From: Burkholderiales bacterium | GTDB taxonomy: Bacteria > Pseudomonadota > Gammaproteobacteria > Burkholderiales > Burkholderiaceae_C | Assembly (NCBI GenBank): GCA_026932235.1 | Contig: JAIXKR010000087.1 | Coordinates: forward strand, 1 to 45,217 | Reading direction: 5' to 3' | Length of the DNA: 45,217 nucleotides | Shown here: positions 29,220-42,742 of the stretch, in pieces | How the letters are laid out: each line of letters opens with the position of its first letter | Numbering within the stretch: position 1 is the stretch's first letter | Notes under the pieces: generated by a model | What the model was told of the DNA's origin: nothing | What the model saw: only the letters and a program-made list of their open reading frames with translations | Database searches by the model: none | Translations under genes and position numbers: made by a program

Positions 29220-30401
29220 ATGCTCAGACAGACCCTGAAAATCGCGGCGCTGGCCGTGGCCACGCTGCTGCCGGCCTTGCCGGCCGCTGCCCAGCAACTC
29301 ACCGGCGTCACCGACACCGAGATCCACATCGCCACCTGGAGCCCGCAGACGGGCCCGGCCGCGCCCTGGGGCGCCGTCGCGCGCGGCACCGGCTTGCTGT
29401 TCGACATGGTGAACGACGAAGGCGGGATTCACGGCCGCAAGATCGTCTTCCATTCCTACGACGATCAGTACAACCCGGCGAAGACGGTGGCCGGCGTGAA
29501 GGAACTGGTGGAAAAGGCGCCCGGCATCTTTGCCATCGCCTCCGGCGTCGGCAGTTCTTCGGGGCTGGCGGTGAAGGATTATCTGATGGAGCGCGGTATT
29601 CCCTGGGTCGGCCCGGCCGCGGGCTCGCTGCACTGGATCACGCCGCCGCAGAAGGCCTTGTTCGCCATCTATCCGCTCTATGCCGACGAGGCGAATCTCC
29701 TCACGCGCCATCTGGTGGAGAAGGAGGGGAAGAAGAAGATTGCCATCCTCTATGCCAGCGACGAATATGGCGAGAATGGCCATCGCGGCGCGCTGGCGGC
29801 CATGCAGAAACTGGGCGTGAAGCCGGTGGTGGAAGTCGCGGTCAATCAGGCCGATCGCGATCTCAAGTCGCACGTGCTCAAGCTCAAGGAAAGCGGCGCC
29901 GACGCCGTACTCATGTGGGTGAATCCCACGCACGCGGTGATCACGCTGAAGACGGCGGCAGCCCTTGGTTTTGCGCCGCAATGGGCGGCAAGTTCCACCT
30001 TGTCCGATGCCCCCTTGATGAACACCATTTCCGGCGGCTTGTGGAAGAACATCCTCTTCGCCAGTTTCGGCGAACTGCCGGACGCCGATACCGCGGAGGT
30101 GAAGAAGTATCGCGACGCGTTCCCGAAGTACGCGCAGAAGGGTGAGCGCTGGGGCGTGTTCTTCATGGCCGGCATCGGTTTCGTCGAACCCCTGGTGGAA
30201 GGCCTGCGGCGCGCCGGCCGCGACCTCACGCGCGAGAGCTTCATCAAGGCCATGGAGTCGATCAAGGACTACAAGGGCGTGATGGGACGCATCAGCTTCG
30301 GGCCGAACGAGCGCCAGGGCCAGCGCGAGATCTTCCTCGCGCGCACCGACGACAGCGGCGTGAAGGTGACCCGCCTCACGCCCTGGACCGTGGTCGATTG
30401 A
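29220..30401 (+). CDS. livK: Periplasmic substrate-binding protein of the second Liv-type system
   Basis: A 393-residue binding protein with a clear Sec signal peptide, MLRQTLKIAALAVATLLPALPAAAQQ, cut after AAA/AAQ. The mature part is a type I periplasmic fold: ITGVTDTEIHIATWSPQTGPAAPWG, DDQYNPAKTVAGVKELVEK, the GSSSGLAVKDYLMERGIPWVGPAAGS ligand-pocket region and ILYASDEYGENGHRGALAAMQK. Such proteins bind leucine, other amino acids, amides or aromatic acids. The flanking acyl-CoA enzymes suggest an acid substrate, but this is inference. Its stop overlaps the TTG start of livG. Confidence 0.92.
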   Translation: MLRQTLKIAALAVATLLPALPAAAQQLTGVTDTEIHIATWSPQTGPAAPWGAVARGTGLLFDMVNDEGGIHGRKIVFHSYDDQYNPAKTVAGVKELVEKAPGIFAIASGVGSSSGLAVKDYLMERGIPWVGPAAGSLHWITPPQKALFAIYPLYADEANLLTRHLVEKEGKKKIAILYASDEYGENGHRGALAAMQKLGVKPVVEVAVNQADRDLKSHVLKLKESGADAVLMWVNPTHAVITLKTAAALGFAPQWAASSTLSDAPLMNTISGGLWKNILFASFGELPDADTAEVKKYRDAFPKYAQKGERWGVFFMAGIGFVEPLVEGLRRAGRDLTRESFIKAMESIKDYKGVMGRISFGPNERQGQREIFLARTDDSGVKVTRLTPWTVVD

Positions 30402-31188
30402 GGCCGCCGAGCTTGCCTGCGCTGCTGGAGGTCGAAGGCCTGGGCATCGGCTTTGGCGGTGTCCAGGCCGTGCAAGGGGTGAGCCTGAGCCTCGAGGCGG
30501 GGGAGATCCTCGCCCTCATCGGCCCCAACGGCGCCGGCAAGACGACGGTCTTCAACTGCATCAGCGGCATCTACCGCGCGCAGGCGGGCGACATCCGCCT
30601 CGGCGGGCGTTCGCTGCTGGGCCTGCCGCCGCATCGCGTCGCAGCCGCCGGGCTGGCGCGCACCTTCCAGAACATCGAGCTCTTCCACCACCTGAGCACG
30701 ATGGACAACCTGCTGCTGGGCCGGCACCGCTTCATGCGCAGCGGCGTGCTCGGCGGCATGGCGCTCTTCGGTCCGCGCAGCCCGGCCGCGCGCGAGGAGA
30801 TGCAGCACCGCGAGAAGGTCGAGGAGATCATCGACTTCCTCGAACTGCAGGCGGTGCGCAGCAAGCCGGTGGGCAGCCTGCCCTATGGCACGCGCAAGAT
30901 CGTCGAACTCGGGCGCGCGCTGGCCATGGAGCCGCAGGTGCTGCTGCTGGACGAACCCGCGGCCGGCATGAACCTCGAGGAGAAGCAGGACCTGCGCCTG
31001 TGGATCGAGGACATCGTGGCGCGCTTCGGCGTGGCCGTGCTGCTCATCGAGCACGACATGCCCTTCGTCGGCGATCTCGCCGATCGCGTCATCGCCCTCA
31101 ACCACGGCGTGAAGATCGCCGAAGGCTCGCCCGAGGCCGTGCGCACGCACCCCGAGGTGCTGCGTGCCTACCTGGGCGCGGACGCGGC

Positions 31189-31192
<4 letters not shown>
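30398..31192 (+). CDS. livG: Branched-chain-type ABC transporter ATPase LivG (second system)
   Basis: A 264-residue ATPase. Walker A is GPNGAGKTTVFNCISG; the LivG-typical RTFQNIELFHHLSTMDNLLLG follows; the signature is degenerate, SLPYGTRKIVELGRAL; Walker B is VLLLDEPAAGM and switch His is in LLIEHDMPFV. Translation must start at TTG 30398, inside the livK stop, or at TTG 30413. From here on base composition is again as G+C-rich as the rest of the window, unlike livMHK. It overlaps livF by 4 nt. Confidence 0.92.
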
Positions 31193-32013
<821 letters not shown>

Positions 32014-32046
32014 GCACGCGCGGGCCGCGAGCGCAGGCCACCGGCC

Positions 32047-33219
32047 TCAGGCCACCAGCCGCTTGGCGACCTCTTCCAGCATGACCTCGGTGGCGCCGCC
32101 GCCGATGGCCTGCACGCGTGCGTCGCGCGCCATGCGCTCGATCGCCGTCTCGCGCATGTAGCCCATGCCGCCGTGGAACTGCAGGCAGTCGTACATGACC
32201 TCGTTGACCAGGGTGCCGGCCAGCGCCTTGATCATCGACACCTCCTTGCTTACCTGCTGCCCCTGCGCGTCGCGCCAGGCGGTGGTGAAGACCAGGCTGC
32301 GCACGGCCTCGACCTGGGCCGCGCGCTGCGCCAGGCGCTGGCGGATGGCCTGCATGTCCCAGAGCGTGCGCCCGAAGGCCTTGCGCTGCGTGACCCAGGC
32401 GAGCGTGAGCTCGATCGCGCGCGCGGCCTCGCCCATGGCCTGCGCGCCGAGCACGATGCGCTCGTTCTGCAGGTTCTTCACGAGCGCGTAGAAGCCGCGG
32501 TTCTCGACGCCGAGCAAGGCCTCGGCGGGGAGCCTGCAGTCCTCGAACACCAGCTCGGCGGTGTCGCTGCACAACCAGCCCTGCTTGGCCAGCGGCCGCG
32601 CGACGCGAAAGCCCGGCGTGCCCTTCTCGACGATGAACATCGAGATGCCGCGCCCGCGCGCGCCGCCGCCGCCGTCGGTCTTGGCGGCGACGAAGAAGAC
32701 GTCGCCGTGCACGCCGTTGGTGATGAACATCTTGCTGCCGTCGAGCACCCAGCCCTCTGCCGTACGCTGCGCGCGCGTGCGCATGCCCTGCAGGTCGGAG
32801 CCGGCGTCGGCCTCGGTCATCGCCACCGCGGCGATCTTGCGCCCGGCGACGAGGTCCGGCAGGTAGCGCTGCTTCTGCGCCGCGCTGCCGGCGTGCAGCA
32901 GGTGCGGGGTGGCCATGTCGGTGTGCACGAGCACGGTGACGGCAAAGCCACCGAAGCTCGACCGCCCCAGCTCCTCGGCGAGCACTGCCGTGGCCAGGGT
33001 GTCCAGCGCCGAGCCGCCGTAGGCCTGCGGATAGCGGATGCCCAGGAAGCCGAGTTCGCCCATCTCGCGCAGCAGCTCGCGCGGCACGAAGCCGGCCTCC
33101 TCCCACTGCACGGCCACCGGCTCGACGCGCTCGCGCACGAAGCGGCGCAGGCTGGTGCGCAGCATCTCGTGCTCCTCGGTGAAGAAGGGGAAGGCTTCGG
33201 TCAGGGGAACAGCGCTCAT
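32047..33219 (-). CDS. Acyl-CoA dehydrogenase (FadE19/isovaleryl-type candidate)
   Basis: The 390-residue FAD enzyme introduces a 2,3-double bond into an acyl-CoA. N-terminal helices start FFTEEHEMLRTSLRRFVRERV; AVAMTEADAGSDLQGMRTRA and WVLDGSKMFITNG are the FAD/substrate signatures; QRKAFGRTLWDMQAIRQRLA and QFHGGMGYMRETAIERMARDARV follow. The catalytic Glu is placed late (RMARDARVQAIGGGATEVM region) as in most short/branched-chain dehydrogenases; its exact residue was not assigned. ATG 33219 has a GAAGGA site about 8 nt upstream. It diverges from tetR, and a palindrome sits directly upstream. Confidence 0.88.
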   Translation of the reverse strand: MSAVPLTEAFPFFTEEHEMLRTSLRRFVRERVEPVAVQWEEAGFVPRELLREMGELGFLGIRYPQAYGGSALDTLATAVLAEELGRSSFGGFAVTVLVHTDMATPHLLHAGSAAQKQRYLPDLVAGRKIAAVAMTEADAGSDLQGMRTRAQRTAEGWVLDGSKMFITNGVHGDVFFVAAKTDGGGGARGRGISMFIVEKGTPGFRVARPLAKQGWLCSDTAELVFEDCRLPAEALLGVENRGFYALVKNLQNERIVLGAQAMGEAARAIELTLAWVTQRKAFGRTLWDMQAIRQRLAQRAAQVEAVRSLVFTTAWRDAQGQQVSKEVSMIKALAGTLVNEVMYDCLQFHGGMGYMRETAIERMARDARVQAIGGGATEVMLEEVAKRLVA

Positions 33220-33232
33220 CGGAGCATCCTTC

Positions 33233-33252
33233 AAACTAACGAACGTTAGTTT
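33233..33252. promoter_or_regulatory. TetR-type operator near the acyl-CoA dehydrogenase start
   Basis: AAACTAACGAACGTTAGTTT is a 20-bp sequence with perfect 9-bp inverted arms (AAACTAACG / CGTTAGTTT) around AA. It lies 13 nt upstream of the dehydrogenase ATG. A TATAGT hexamer on the minus strand sits directly before it (33256-33261 region), so a repressor bound here would block transcription start. Confidence 0.65.
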
Positions 33253-33316
33253 CACTATAGATCTGAAGCAAGCTCAATATCTAGGTGAATACGAGAAGTC
33301 GGGGTGGATTGCATGC

Positions 33317-33334
33317 CTAACAAGCGTTCGTTAG
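33317..33334. promoter_or_regulatory. Second TetR-type operator upstream of tetR
   Basis: CTAACAAGCGTTCGTTAG has CTAAC/GTTAG arms and the same ACG core pattern as the site 80 bp away. It lies 9 nt before the tetR ATG. The two related sites flank the shared promoter region, so the TetR protein probably represses both itself and the dehydrogenase. Confidence 0.6.
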
Positions 33335-33343
33335 ACTTCGGCC

Positions 33344-33993
33344 ATGGCCGTGACCCGCCCCGAGCCCGAGCAAGCCCCGCCGGCGCAGCCCGCGCCCGGC
33401 CGCGCGCTCATCCTCGATACCGCGGCACGGCTGTTTCGCAGTGAGGGCTACGCCGGCACCTCGCTGCGCGACATCGCCGCTGCCGCCGGCATGAAGGCGG
33501 CCAGCCTCTACCACCACTTCGAGTCCAAGGACGCCATCGTCGGCGAGGTCCTGCGCATCGGCGTGCAGCAGGTGCACGACACGGTGCGCGCCGCCGTCGA
33601 CGCGCTGCCGGCGCAGGCCGACGCCGCCACGCTGCTGCGCACCGCGATCCATGCGCACCTGCAGGGCATGCACGGGCTGCAGGACTACACCAGTGCCAAT
33701 CTGCGCATCTTCGGCCAGGTGCCCGCGCCCGTGCGCGAGGCGCACCTGCCCGCGCGCGACGCCTACGAGCGCTACTGGGCGGCGCTGCTGGCGCGCTGCG
33801 CGCGCCAGGGCGGCTTCGACCGCCGGCGCGACCTGCGCCTGGCGCGGCTCTTCCTGTTCACGGCGATGAACGGCTCGCTCGACTGGTTCCAGGGCGGGGC
33901 GCTGGCCTTGCGCGCGCTGGCCGAGGAACTCGCCGAACTGCTGCTCGAAGGCCTGCGCGCGCGCACGCCCGCAGCGCCCGAGGAGAACGCGCG

Positions 33994-33997
<4 letters not shown>
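33344..33997 (+). CDS. TetR-family transcriptional repressor
   Basis: A 217-residue regulator. The N-terminal DNA-binding domain (about 18-65) reads LILDTAARLFRSEGYAGTSL, RDIAAAAGMKAASLYHHFESKDAIVGEVL, the classic TetR helix-turn-helix. The rest is the helical ligand-binding domain. It is divergent from the acyl-CoA dehydrogenase, and its stop overlaps the carboxylase beta gene by 4 nt, so it is co-transcribed with the pathway it probably controls. An acyl-CoA is the likely inducer; this is inferred from context. Confidence 0.92.
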
Positions 33998-35577
<1,580 letters not shown>

Positions 35578-35621
35578 ACCCGGGCCGGAGAGATCCGAGC
35601 GGAACCCGAGTGAGCGCTGCG

Positions 35622-37619
<1,998 letters not shown>

Positions 37620-37720
37620 GCCGGGCAGTCACACGCCCCGCATCCGAGGTGCACACTCCCGCGAGGGCAGCGGATCGCTCGCCCCCGCTTTCACCCTCCA
37701 CCTTCAGCCGGAGACCTTGC

Positions 37721-38185
37721 ATGCCAGGCCTGTACTACGAGGAATTCAGCGTCGGCCAGCGCTTCGACCACGAATGGACGCGCACGATCACCGAGATGGA
37801 CAACGTGCTCTTCAGCACGCTGACGATGAACGTGCAGCCGCTGCACATCGACCGCCACTTCTCGGCGCAGACCGAGTTCGGCCGGCCGCTCGTCAACAGC
37901 CTGTTCACGCTCGGGCTGGTGATCGGGATGTCGGTCAACGACACGACGTTCCGCACGACGGTCGCCAACCTCGGGATGAGCGAGATCAGCTTCCCGGCGC
38001 CGGTCTTCGCCGGCGACACGCTGCACGTGCGCACGACCGTGCTCGCCAGGCGCGACAGTGCCTCGCGCCCGCAGGCCGGAATCGTCGAATTCGAGCATCT
38101 CGGCCTGAATCAGGACGAGCGCATCGTCTGCCGCTGCCGGCGCACGGCGCTGATGCATCGTCGTCCGACGACGCAGGCCGCATGA
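37721..38185 (+). CDS. MaoC-type (R)-specific enoyl-CoA hydratase (Rv2499c-like)
   Basis: The 154-residue hot-dog protein begins MPGLYYEEFSVGQRFDHEWTRTITEMDN; the catalytic Asp/His segment is NVQPLHIDRHFSAQTEFGRPLVNSLFT (D and H of the hydratase site). Family members hydrate trans-2-enoyl-CoAs or mesaconyl/itaconyl-type CoAs. In M. tuberculosis the equivalent position is occupied by Rv2499c, next to the CoA-ester lyase Rv2498c. ATG 37721; the region 37620-37720 before it is empty. Its stop overlaps the lyase start (ATGA). Confidence 0.87.
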   Translation: MPGLYYEEFSVGQRFDHEWTRTITEMDNVLFSTLTMNVQPLHIDRHFSAQTEFGRPLVNSLFTLGLVIGMSVNDTTFRTTVANLGMSEISFPAPVFAGDTLHVRTTVLARRDSASRPQAGIVEFEHLGLNQDERIVCRCRRTALMHRRPTTQAA

Positions 38186-39063
38186 ACGCGCCCTCCATCC
38201 GCAGCGAGGCGGCGCTGCTCTTCGTTCCGGCAAACCGCCCGGAGCGCTTTGCGAAGGCGCTGGCCAGCGGCGCCGGCGCGCTGATCCTCGACCTCGAGGA
38301 CTCGGTGCCGCCTGCGGCCAAGGACGAGGCGCGCGCCGGGGTCGCGGCGCTGCTGGCCGCGCGCGACGCGGCCACCGCTGCGCCGCCGGTCTGGGTGCGC
38401 GTGAACCCGGCCGCCTCGGGCCTGCTGCTGCGGGACCTCGCCGCGGTCGTCCCGGCCCGGCCCTTCGGCGTCGTGCTGCCCAAGTGCTGCGGTCGCGCCT
38501 CGCTCGAGACGCTGTGCCACCAGCTCGACGCGCTCGAAGTCGCGTTCGGCGTGCCGCCGGGCGCCACGCGCGTGCTCGCGATCGCGACCGAGACCGGCGC
38601 GTCGATGTTCCGTCTCGGCGAGCTCGCCGGCGTGAGCGAGCGCCTGTGGGGCATCACCTGGGGCGGCGAGGATCTCGCGGCCGAGATCGGCGCGCTCGCG
38701 AACCGCGAAGGCGGGCGCTTCACCGAGCCCTACCGTCTCGCGCGCTCGCTGTGCCTGTACGCCGCGGCGGCCGCCGGCGTGCGCGCGGTCGACACCGTCA
38801 GCGTCGCGATCGACGACGATGCGGCGCTGCGCGCCGAGTGCGAGGAGGCGCTGCGCGACGGCTTCGTCGCGAAGATGGCCATCCACCCCCGGCAGCTGCC
38901 CGTGATCGCCGAGGCCTTTCGCTACACCGACGAGCAGCGGCGCTGGGCCGAGCGCGTGCTCGCCGCCTTCGCCGAGCAGCCGCAGGCCGGTGCGCTGCAG
39001 CTCGACGGCCGGATGATCGACCGGCCGCATCTGCGCCTGGCGCAACGCATGCTCGGGCGCTGA
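38182..39063 (+). CDS. HpcH/HpaI-family CoA-ester lyase (CitE-like, Rv2498c-like)
   Basis: A 293-residue TIM-barrel lyase of the CitE/CLYBL group. Motifs: ALLFVPANRPERFAKAL (N-terminal strand and Arg), LILDLEDSVPPAAKDEAR (metal/CoA region), VWVRVNPAASG, AIATETGASMFRLGEL (metal Glu) and GITWGGEDLAAEIGA (metal Asp). The CitE-like protein of M. tuberculosis, Rv2498c, is reported to cleave (S)-citramalyl-CoA and (R)-HMG-CoA, linking itaconate and leucine breakdown. The operon neighbours are the same here. It overlaps maoC by 4 nt and ends the tetR-led operon. Confidence 0.88.
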   Translation: MNAPSIRSEAALLFVPANRPERFAKALASGAGALILDLEDSVPPAAKDEARAGVAALLAARDAATAAPPVWVRVNPAASGLLLRDLAAVVPARPFGVVLPKCCGRASLETLCHQLDALEVAFGVPPGATRVLAIATETGASMFRLGELAGVSERLWGITWGGEDLAAEIGALANREGGRFTEPYRLARSLCLYAAAAAGVRAVDTVSVAIDDDAALRAECEEALRDGFVAKMAIHPRQLPVIAEAFRYTDEQRRWAERVLAAFAEQPQAGALQLDGRMIDRPHLRLAQRMLGR

Positions 39064-39175
39064 GCGACGCGAGGACCGGCGTCAGGGCCGACGCGCCGGG
39101 AAGCGCCAGCGCAGCGCTTCGCTAAACTCGCCCGGATGCCCGCGCCGCCGCGCGGGCCACCCGAGGAGATCCGCG

Positions 39176-39595
39176 ATGCTGCCGACCCGTGTGCCGGTGG
39201 AGGAATACACCACCCCCGACGCCGTCACCGCCGACGAACGGATGACGGTCGATGAACTGAGACGGTTGATGGACCGCCACGGCGTGCGCCACCTGCCGGT
39301 GCTGCGCGGCGAGACCGTGGTCGGACTCGTGAGCGATCGCGACCTGCGTCTCGTGTCCGGCCTGTCCGCGGCCGAGAAGCTGCAGGTGCAGGCCGCCGAC
39401 ATCATGGCCAGCGACCCACTCAGCGTGCGCGCCTCGACGCCGCTCGACGAAGTCGCGCTGGCGATGTCGGAGAAGAAGGTCGGCAGCGTCATCGTCAACG
39501 ACGACGAGGGGCGCTTCTACGGCATCTTCACCGCCACCGACGCGCTCAACGCCCTCATCGAGACCGTGCGCCGGAGCACCACGCCCGGACTCTAG
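39176..39595 (+). CDS. CBS-domain pair protein
   Basis: A 139-residue protein built of two CBS motifs: MTVDELRRLMDRHGVRHLPVLRGETVVGLVSDRDL (about 23-58), then DIMASDPLSVRASTPLDEVALAMSEKKVGSVIVNDDEGRFYGIFTATDALNAL (about 77-130). CBS pairs bind adenine nucleotides and act as energy sensors for a partner protein, which is not evident here. It starts 112 nt after the lyase and probably has its own promoter. No catalytic domain is attached. Confidence 0.88.
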   Translation: MLPTRVPVEEYTTPDAVTADERMTVDELRRLMDRHGVRHLPVLRGETVVGLVSDRDLRLVSGLSAAEKLQVQAADIMASDPLSVRASTPLDEVALAMSEKKVGSVIVNDDEGRFYGIFTATDALNALIETVRRSTTPGL

Positions 39596-39624
39596 GCGCG
39601 CGGCCCCTGGGCCTTCGAGCGGTC

Positions 39625-40977
39625 GTGAATCCCGCCGACCTCGGAATCGTCGACGCTTCGCGCCTGCTGCGCGCGCGCGGGCTTTCGGCGCGCGAACTGG
39701 TGCAGGCCTGCCTGCAGCGCGTGCGCGAGCGCGACGGCGTGCACAGCTTCGACGGCGACGCGGCGTCGATCAACGCCTGGGTGCGCATCTACGAGGAAGA
39801 CGCGCTCGCCGCGGCCGCGCGGGCGCTACCCGCGGACGAGGCCGCACCGCTGCGCGGCATCCCGATCGGGCTCAAGGACCTCTACGGCGTGGCGGGCAAG
39901 CCGCTCACCGCTTCCAGCCGCATCCTGAACGAAACGCCGGCGCGCGACTGCGAAGTCTGGGCGCGGCTGAAGCGGGCGGGAATGATCCTGCTCGGTCATT
40001 TGCATACGCACGAGTTCGCCGCCGGCGGCACCACCGACCAGGTCGGCAACCCCTGGGCGCTGGGGCGCAGCGCCGGCGGCTCTTCCGGTGGCTCGGCCGC
40101 GGCGCTGGCCGCCCGCATGGTGCCTGCGGCCACCGGCACCGACACTGCCGGGTCGCTGCGCATCCCCTCGGCCTTCTGCGGCACCTCGGCCTTCAAGCCC
40201 ACGCGCGGGCTGCTGTCCACGCGCGGACTGGTGCCGCTGTCGTTCACGCTCGACCACCCCGGGCCGATGGCGCGCTCGATCGACGACTGCGCGCTGTTGC
40301 TGGCGGCCCTGGCGCCGCGGCGCGAGACGAGCGCAAGGCTGCAGGGCGCGCGCATCGCGCTCTCGCCGCGCGCGCAGGTGACGCCGTTGGACGCCGACAC
40401 CGCCGCAGGCCTGGACGCGACGCTCGAGGCACTGCGCCGCCTGGGCGCGAACATCGTCAGTGCGCCGCCGCTGGCGGCACCGCTGGACATCTTCGACGAC
40501 TATGGCCTCGTGCTGCACGCCGACATCGATACCTTCCACCGCCGCTTCGCCGGCCGGCGCAGCGAGTACCGGCCTGCCTTGCGCGAGTGGGTCGAGCGCG
40601 CGGCTTCGCTCACAGCGTCGGCGACCGACTACGCTGCAGCCCAGGCACGGCGCCTGGCGCTGGCCGAGGCCTGGGACGACTTCTTCGACGACGAGCGCAT
40701 CGACGCCCTGCTCGAGCCCACGGTGCCGACGGTCGCCTGGCCGCGCGGCGAAGGCTACGCGCATGCGGGTTCGGACCTCGACCTGGTCTCCTTCACGCAC
40801 TACTGGAACTGGGCCGAGACGCCGGTGGCCGCGCTCCCGGCGGGCGTCGGCGCAGTCAGCGGCCTGCCGGTGGGCATCTCGCTGATCGCGCGCCGCGGGC
40901 GCGACTGGGACCTGCTCGCGCTTGCCGCCGGACTGCAACGCGAACTCGGCCTGCCTGCTCCGGACCGGTGCGGCTGA
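39625..40977 (+). CDS. Amidase (amidase-signature family)
   Basis: A 450-residue amidase with the Ser-cisSer-Lys triad of the amidase signature family: Lys in GIPIGLKDLYGV, then GRSAGGSSGGSAAALAARM, then GTDTAGSLRIPSAFCGTSAFKPTRG, which holds the nucleophile. GatA is a relative, but no gatB or gatC is adjacent and the N-terminus (DASRLLRARGLSARELVQACL) is that of stand-alone amidases, so a role in tRNA charging is unlikely. Starts at GTG 39625. Substrate unknown. Confidence 0.85.
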   Translation: MNPADLGIVDASRLLRARGLSARELVQACLQRVRERDGVHSFDGDAASINAWVRIYEEDALAAAARALPADEAAPLRGIPIGLKDLYGVAGKPLTASSRILNETPARDCEVWARLKRAGMILLGHLHTHEFAAGGTTDQVGNPWALGRSAGGSSGGSAAALAARMVPAATGTDTAGSLRIPSAFCGTSAFKPTRGLLSTRGLVPLSFTLDHPGPMARSIDDCALLLAALAPRRETSARLQGARIALSPRAQVTPLDADTAAGLDATLEALRRLGANIVSAPPLAAPLDIFDDYGLVLHADIDTFHRRFAGRRSEYRPALREWVERAASLTASATDYAAAQARRLALAEAWDDFFDDERIDALLEPTVPTVAWPRGEGYAHAGSDLDLVSFTHYWNWAETPVAALPAGVGAVSGLPVGISLIARRGRDWDLLALAAGLQRELGLPAPDRCG

Positions 40978-41011
40978 GGCGACGCGGCCAGGCAGGCACA
41001 CACGTCCGATC

Positions 41012-42742
41012 TTGAAGCCGCCACCGCGCTTCCAGCCGCTGCTGCCTGCGGCGCTGCTCGCCGTTGCCCCGCCGACGCTGCTGGCCTGGAACGTCGCGCC
41101 CTCGGCGACCGCACTGAACCAGCTCCTTGCGCTCGCGGGCTGGGCGCTCTTCCTGCTGCTGGTGCCGGTTCAGGGCCGCCGCATGGCCGGTCGTGCCGCC
41201 CGGCCGCTGCAGGCGGCGCTGCTGCTGCTGGTGTTGGCGGTCCTGGCCTCGGGCGTGCTCGGCAGCCTGCCGGCGTCGCTCACGCTCTCGGCGCTGGCGA
41301 TGCTCGTGATGGCGATGCTCGTCGCGCATGCCGGCGCCGCGGCGTCCGCCGCCGAAGGCGACGCGCTGCCCATCGCCTTCGCGCAGGCCTGGCTCGTCAC
41401 CGGGCTGCTGGGCCTGGCGATCGGCGCCGTGCAGGTGTTCGCGCCGCAGTTCACCGACGGCAACTGGATCGCCGCCAGCAGCCTGGCCGGCCGCGCCGTG
41501 GGCAATCTGCGCCAGCCCAACCACCTCAGCAGCGTGCTTCTTTGGGCCGCGATCGCCACCGTCACGCTGCTGCAGCTGCGCCGGCTCGCGCGCGTCGCGG
41601 CGGCGCTGGCCTTCGGCGCGCTCGTCTTCGGCGTCGTTCTCACGGCCTCGCGCACGGGGCTGCTGAGCGTCTGCCTGCTGGCGCTCTGGGGCTTGCTGGA
41701 CCGGCGGCTGGCCCGCGGTGCACGCGCGCTGCTGCTCGCCGCGCCGCTGCTCTACGCCTGCGCGTGGCTGGCGCTGGTGCAGTGGGCCGAGCTGGCGCAC
41801 CACACCTTCGGCGGCGCCGCGCGGCTGGCCGAGACCGACGTCTCGAGTTCGCGTTTCGGCATCTGGGCAAACACGCTGGCCCTCATCCGCGCCAACCCCT
41901 GGACCGGTGTCGGCTGGGGCGAGTTCAACCTCGCCTGGACGCTCACCCCCTTCCCCGGGAGGCCGACCGCCTTCTTCGACCACGCGCACAACCTGCCGCT
42001 GCAGCTGGCGGTCGAACTCGGGCTGCCGCTGGCGCTGCTGGTGCTGGCGCTTCTGACCTGGGGCCTGGTGTGCATCGGCCGGCAGGCGCGGCGCGTGCCG
42101 GGCGAGGCGGCGATCACGCGGCGCATGGCGCTGGCCTTCGTGCTGATGATCGGCCTGCACAGTCTGCTCGAGTATCCGCTGTGGTACGCCTACTTCCTGC
42201 TGCCGACCGCCTGGATGGCGGGCTTCGGACTCGGGCGTGGCGGGACGGCGCCGCGCACGGCGGCAGCCCGTCCGCGCGCTCCTGCCCTGGTCGTCCCAGC
42301 GGCGGCACTGGCGCTGACCTTGTACGCAGCCTGGGACTACGCACGCGTGGCGGCGATCTTCTCGGCCGGGGGCGACGCGCCGCTCGAGGCGCGCATCGCG
42401 CGCGGGCAGCGCAGCCCGTTCTTCGCCTACCAGGCCGACTACGCCGCGGCGACGACCGAGGTCGATGCGCGCCTGCGCCGACACGGTTTCGCGGGCGCCA
42501 CGCATTTCCTGCTCGACACGCGCCTCATGATGGCCTGGGCGCAAGCCTGCGCCGACGCCGGTGACCTCGAGCGCGCGCGCCACCTGGCGGACCGCCTGCG
42601 CGAGTTCCACAACCCGGCCTCGCGCGACTGGTTCGCGCCCTGCGCGCCGGACGCCGAAGCGGCGCCAGGGCAGCCGCTTCCCTTCCAGTGCACGGCGGCA
42701 GAGCGGGCCTACGGCTGGCGGGATTTCCTGCCGCGGCGCTGA
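41012..42742 (+). CDS. PglL-like O-oligosaccharyltransferase / O-antigen ligase family
   Basis: A multi-spanning membrane protein of about 576 residues with ten or more hydrophobic segments. The periplasmic loop motif [15 protein letters not shown] ... [17 protein letters not shown] with conserved His is that of Wzy/PglL-type ligases, which transfer lipid-linked glycans to proteins or LPS. The C-terminal soluble part (about 450-576) matches a Wzy_C_2-type tail, favouring the protein-glycosylating PglL branch. No ATG exists after the amidase stop, so translation probably starts at TTG 41012. Its last 34 nt overlap moaC, which is convergent. Confidence 0.75.
   Translation: MKPPPRFQPLLPAALLAVAPPTLLAWNVAPSATALNQLLALAGWALFLLLVPVQGRRMAGRAARPLQAALLLLVLAVLASGVLGSLPASLTLSALAMLVMAMLVAHAGAAASAAEGDALPIAFAQAWLVTGLLGLAIGAVQVFAPQFTDGNWIAASSLAGRAVGNLRQPNHLSSVLLWAAIATVTLLQLRRLARVAAALAFGALVFGVVLTASRTGLLSVCLLALWGLLDRRLARGARALLLAAPLLYACAWLALVQWAELAHHTFGGAARLAETDVSSSRFGIWANTLALIRANPWTGVGWGEFNLAWTLTPFPGRPTAFFDHAHNLPLQLAVELGLPLALLVLALLTWGLVCIGRQARRVPGEAAITRRMALAFVLMIGLHSLLEYPLWYAYFLLPTAWMAGFGLGRGGTAPRTAAARPRAPALVVPAAALALTLYAAWDYARVAAIFSAGGDAPLEARIARGQRSPFFAYQADYAAATTEVDARLRRHGFAGATHFLLDTRLMMAWAQACADAGDLERARHLADRLREFHNPASRDWFAPCAPDAEAAPGQPLPFQCTAAERAYGWRDFLPRR

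Noticed and set aside
25209-29981. A 1590-codon minus-strand frame that joins the acyl-CoA ligase to sequence antisense to livMHK
   Set aside because: Only the part up to 27059 has family similarity. The remainder is antisense to three clear transport genes, a frequent artefact of high-G+C DNA.
39625-40977. GatA subunit of glutamyl-tRNA(Gln) amidotransferase
   Set aside because: No gatB or gatC adjacent, and the N-terminal sequence fits stand-alone amidases. The amidase signature alone is not specific.
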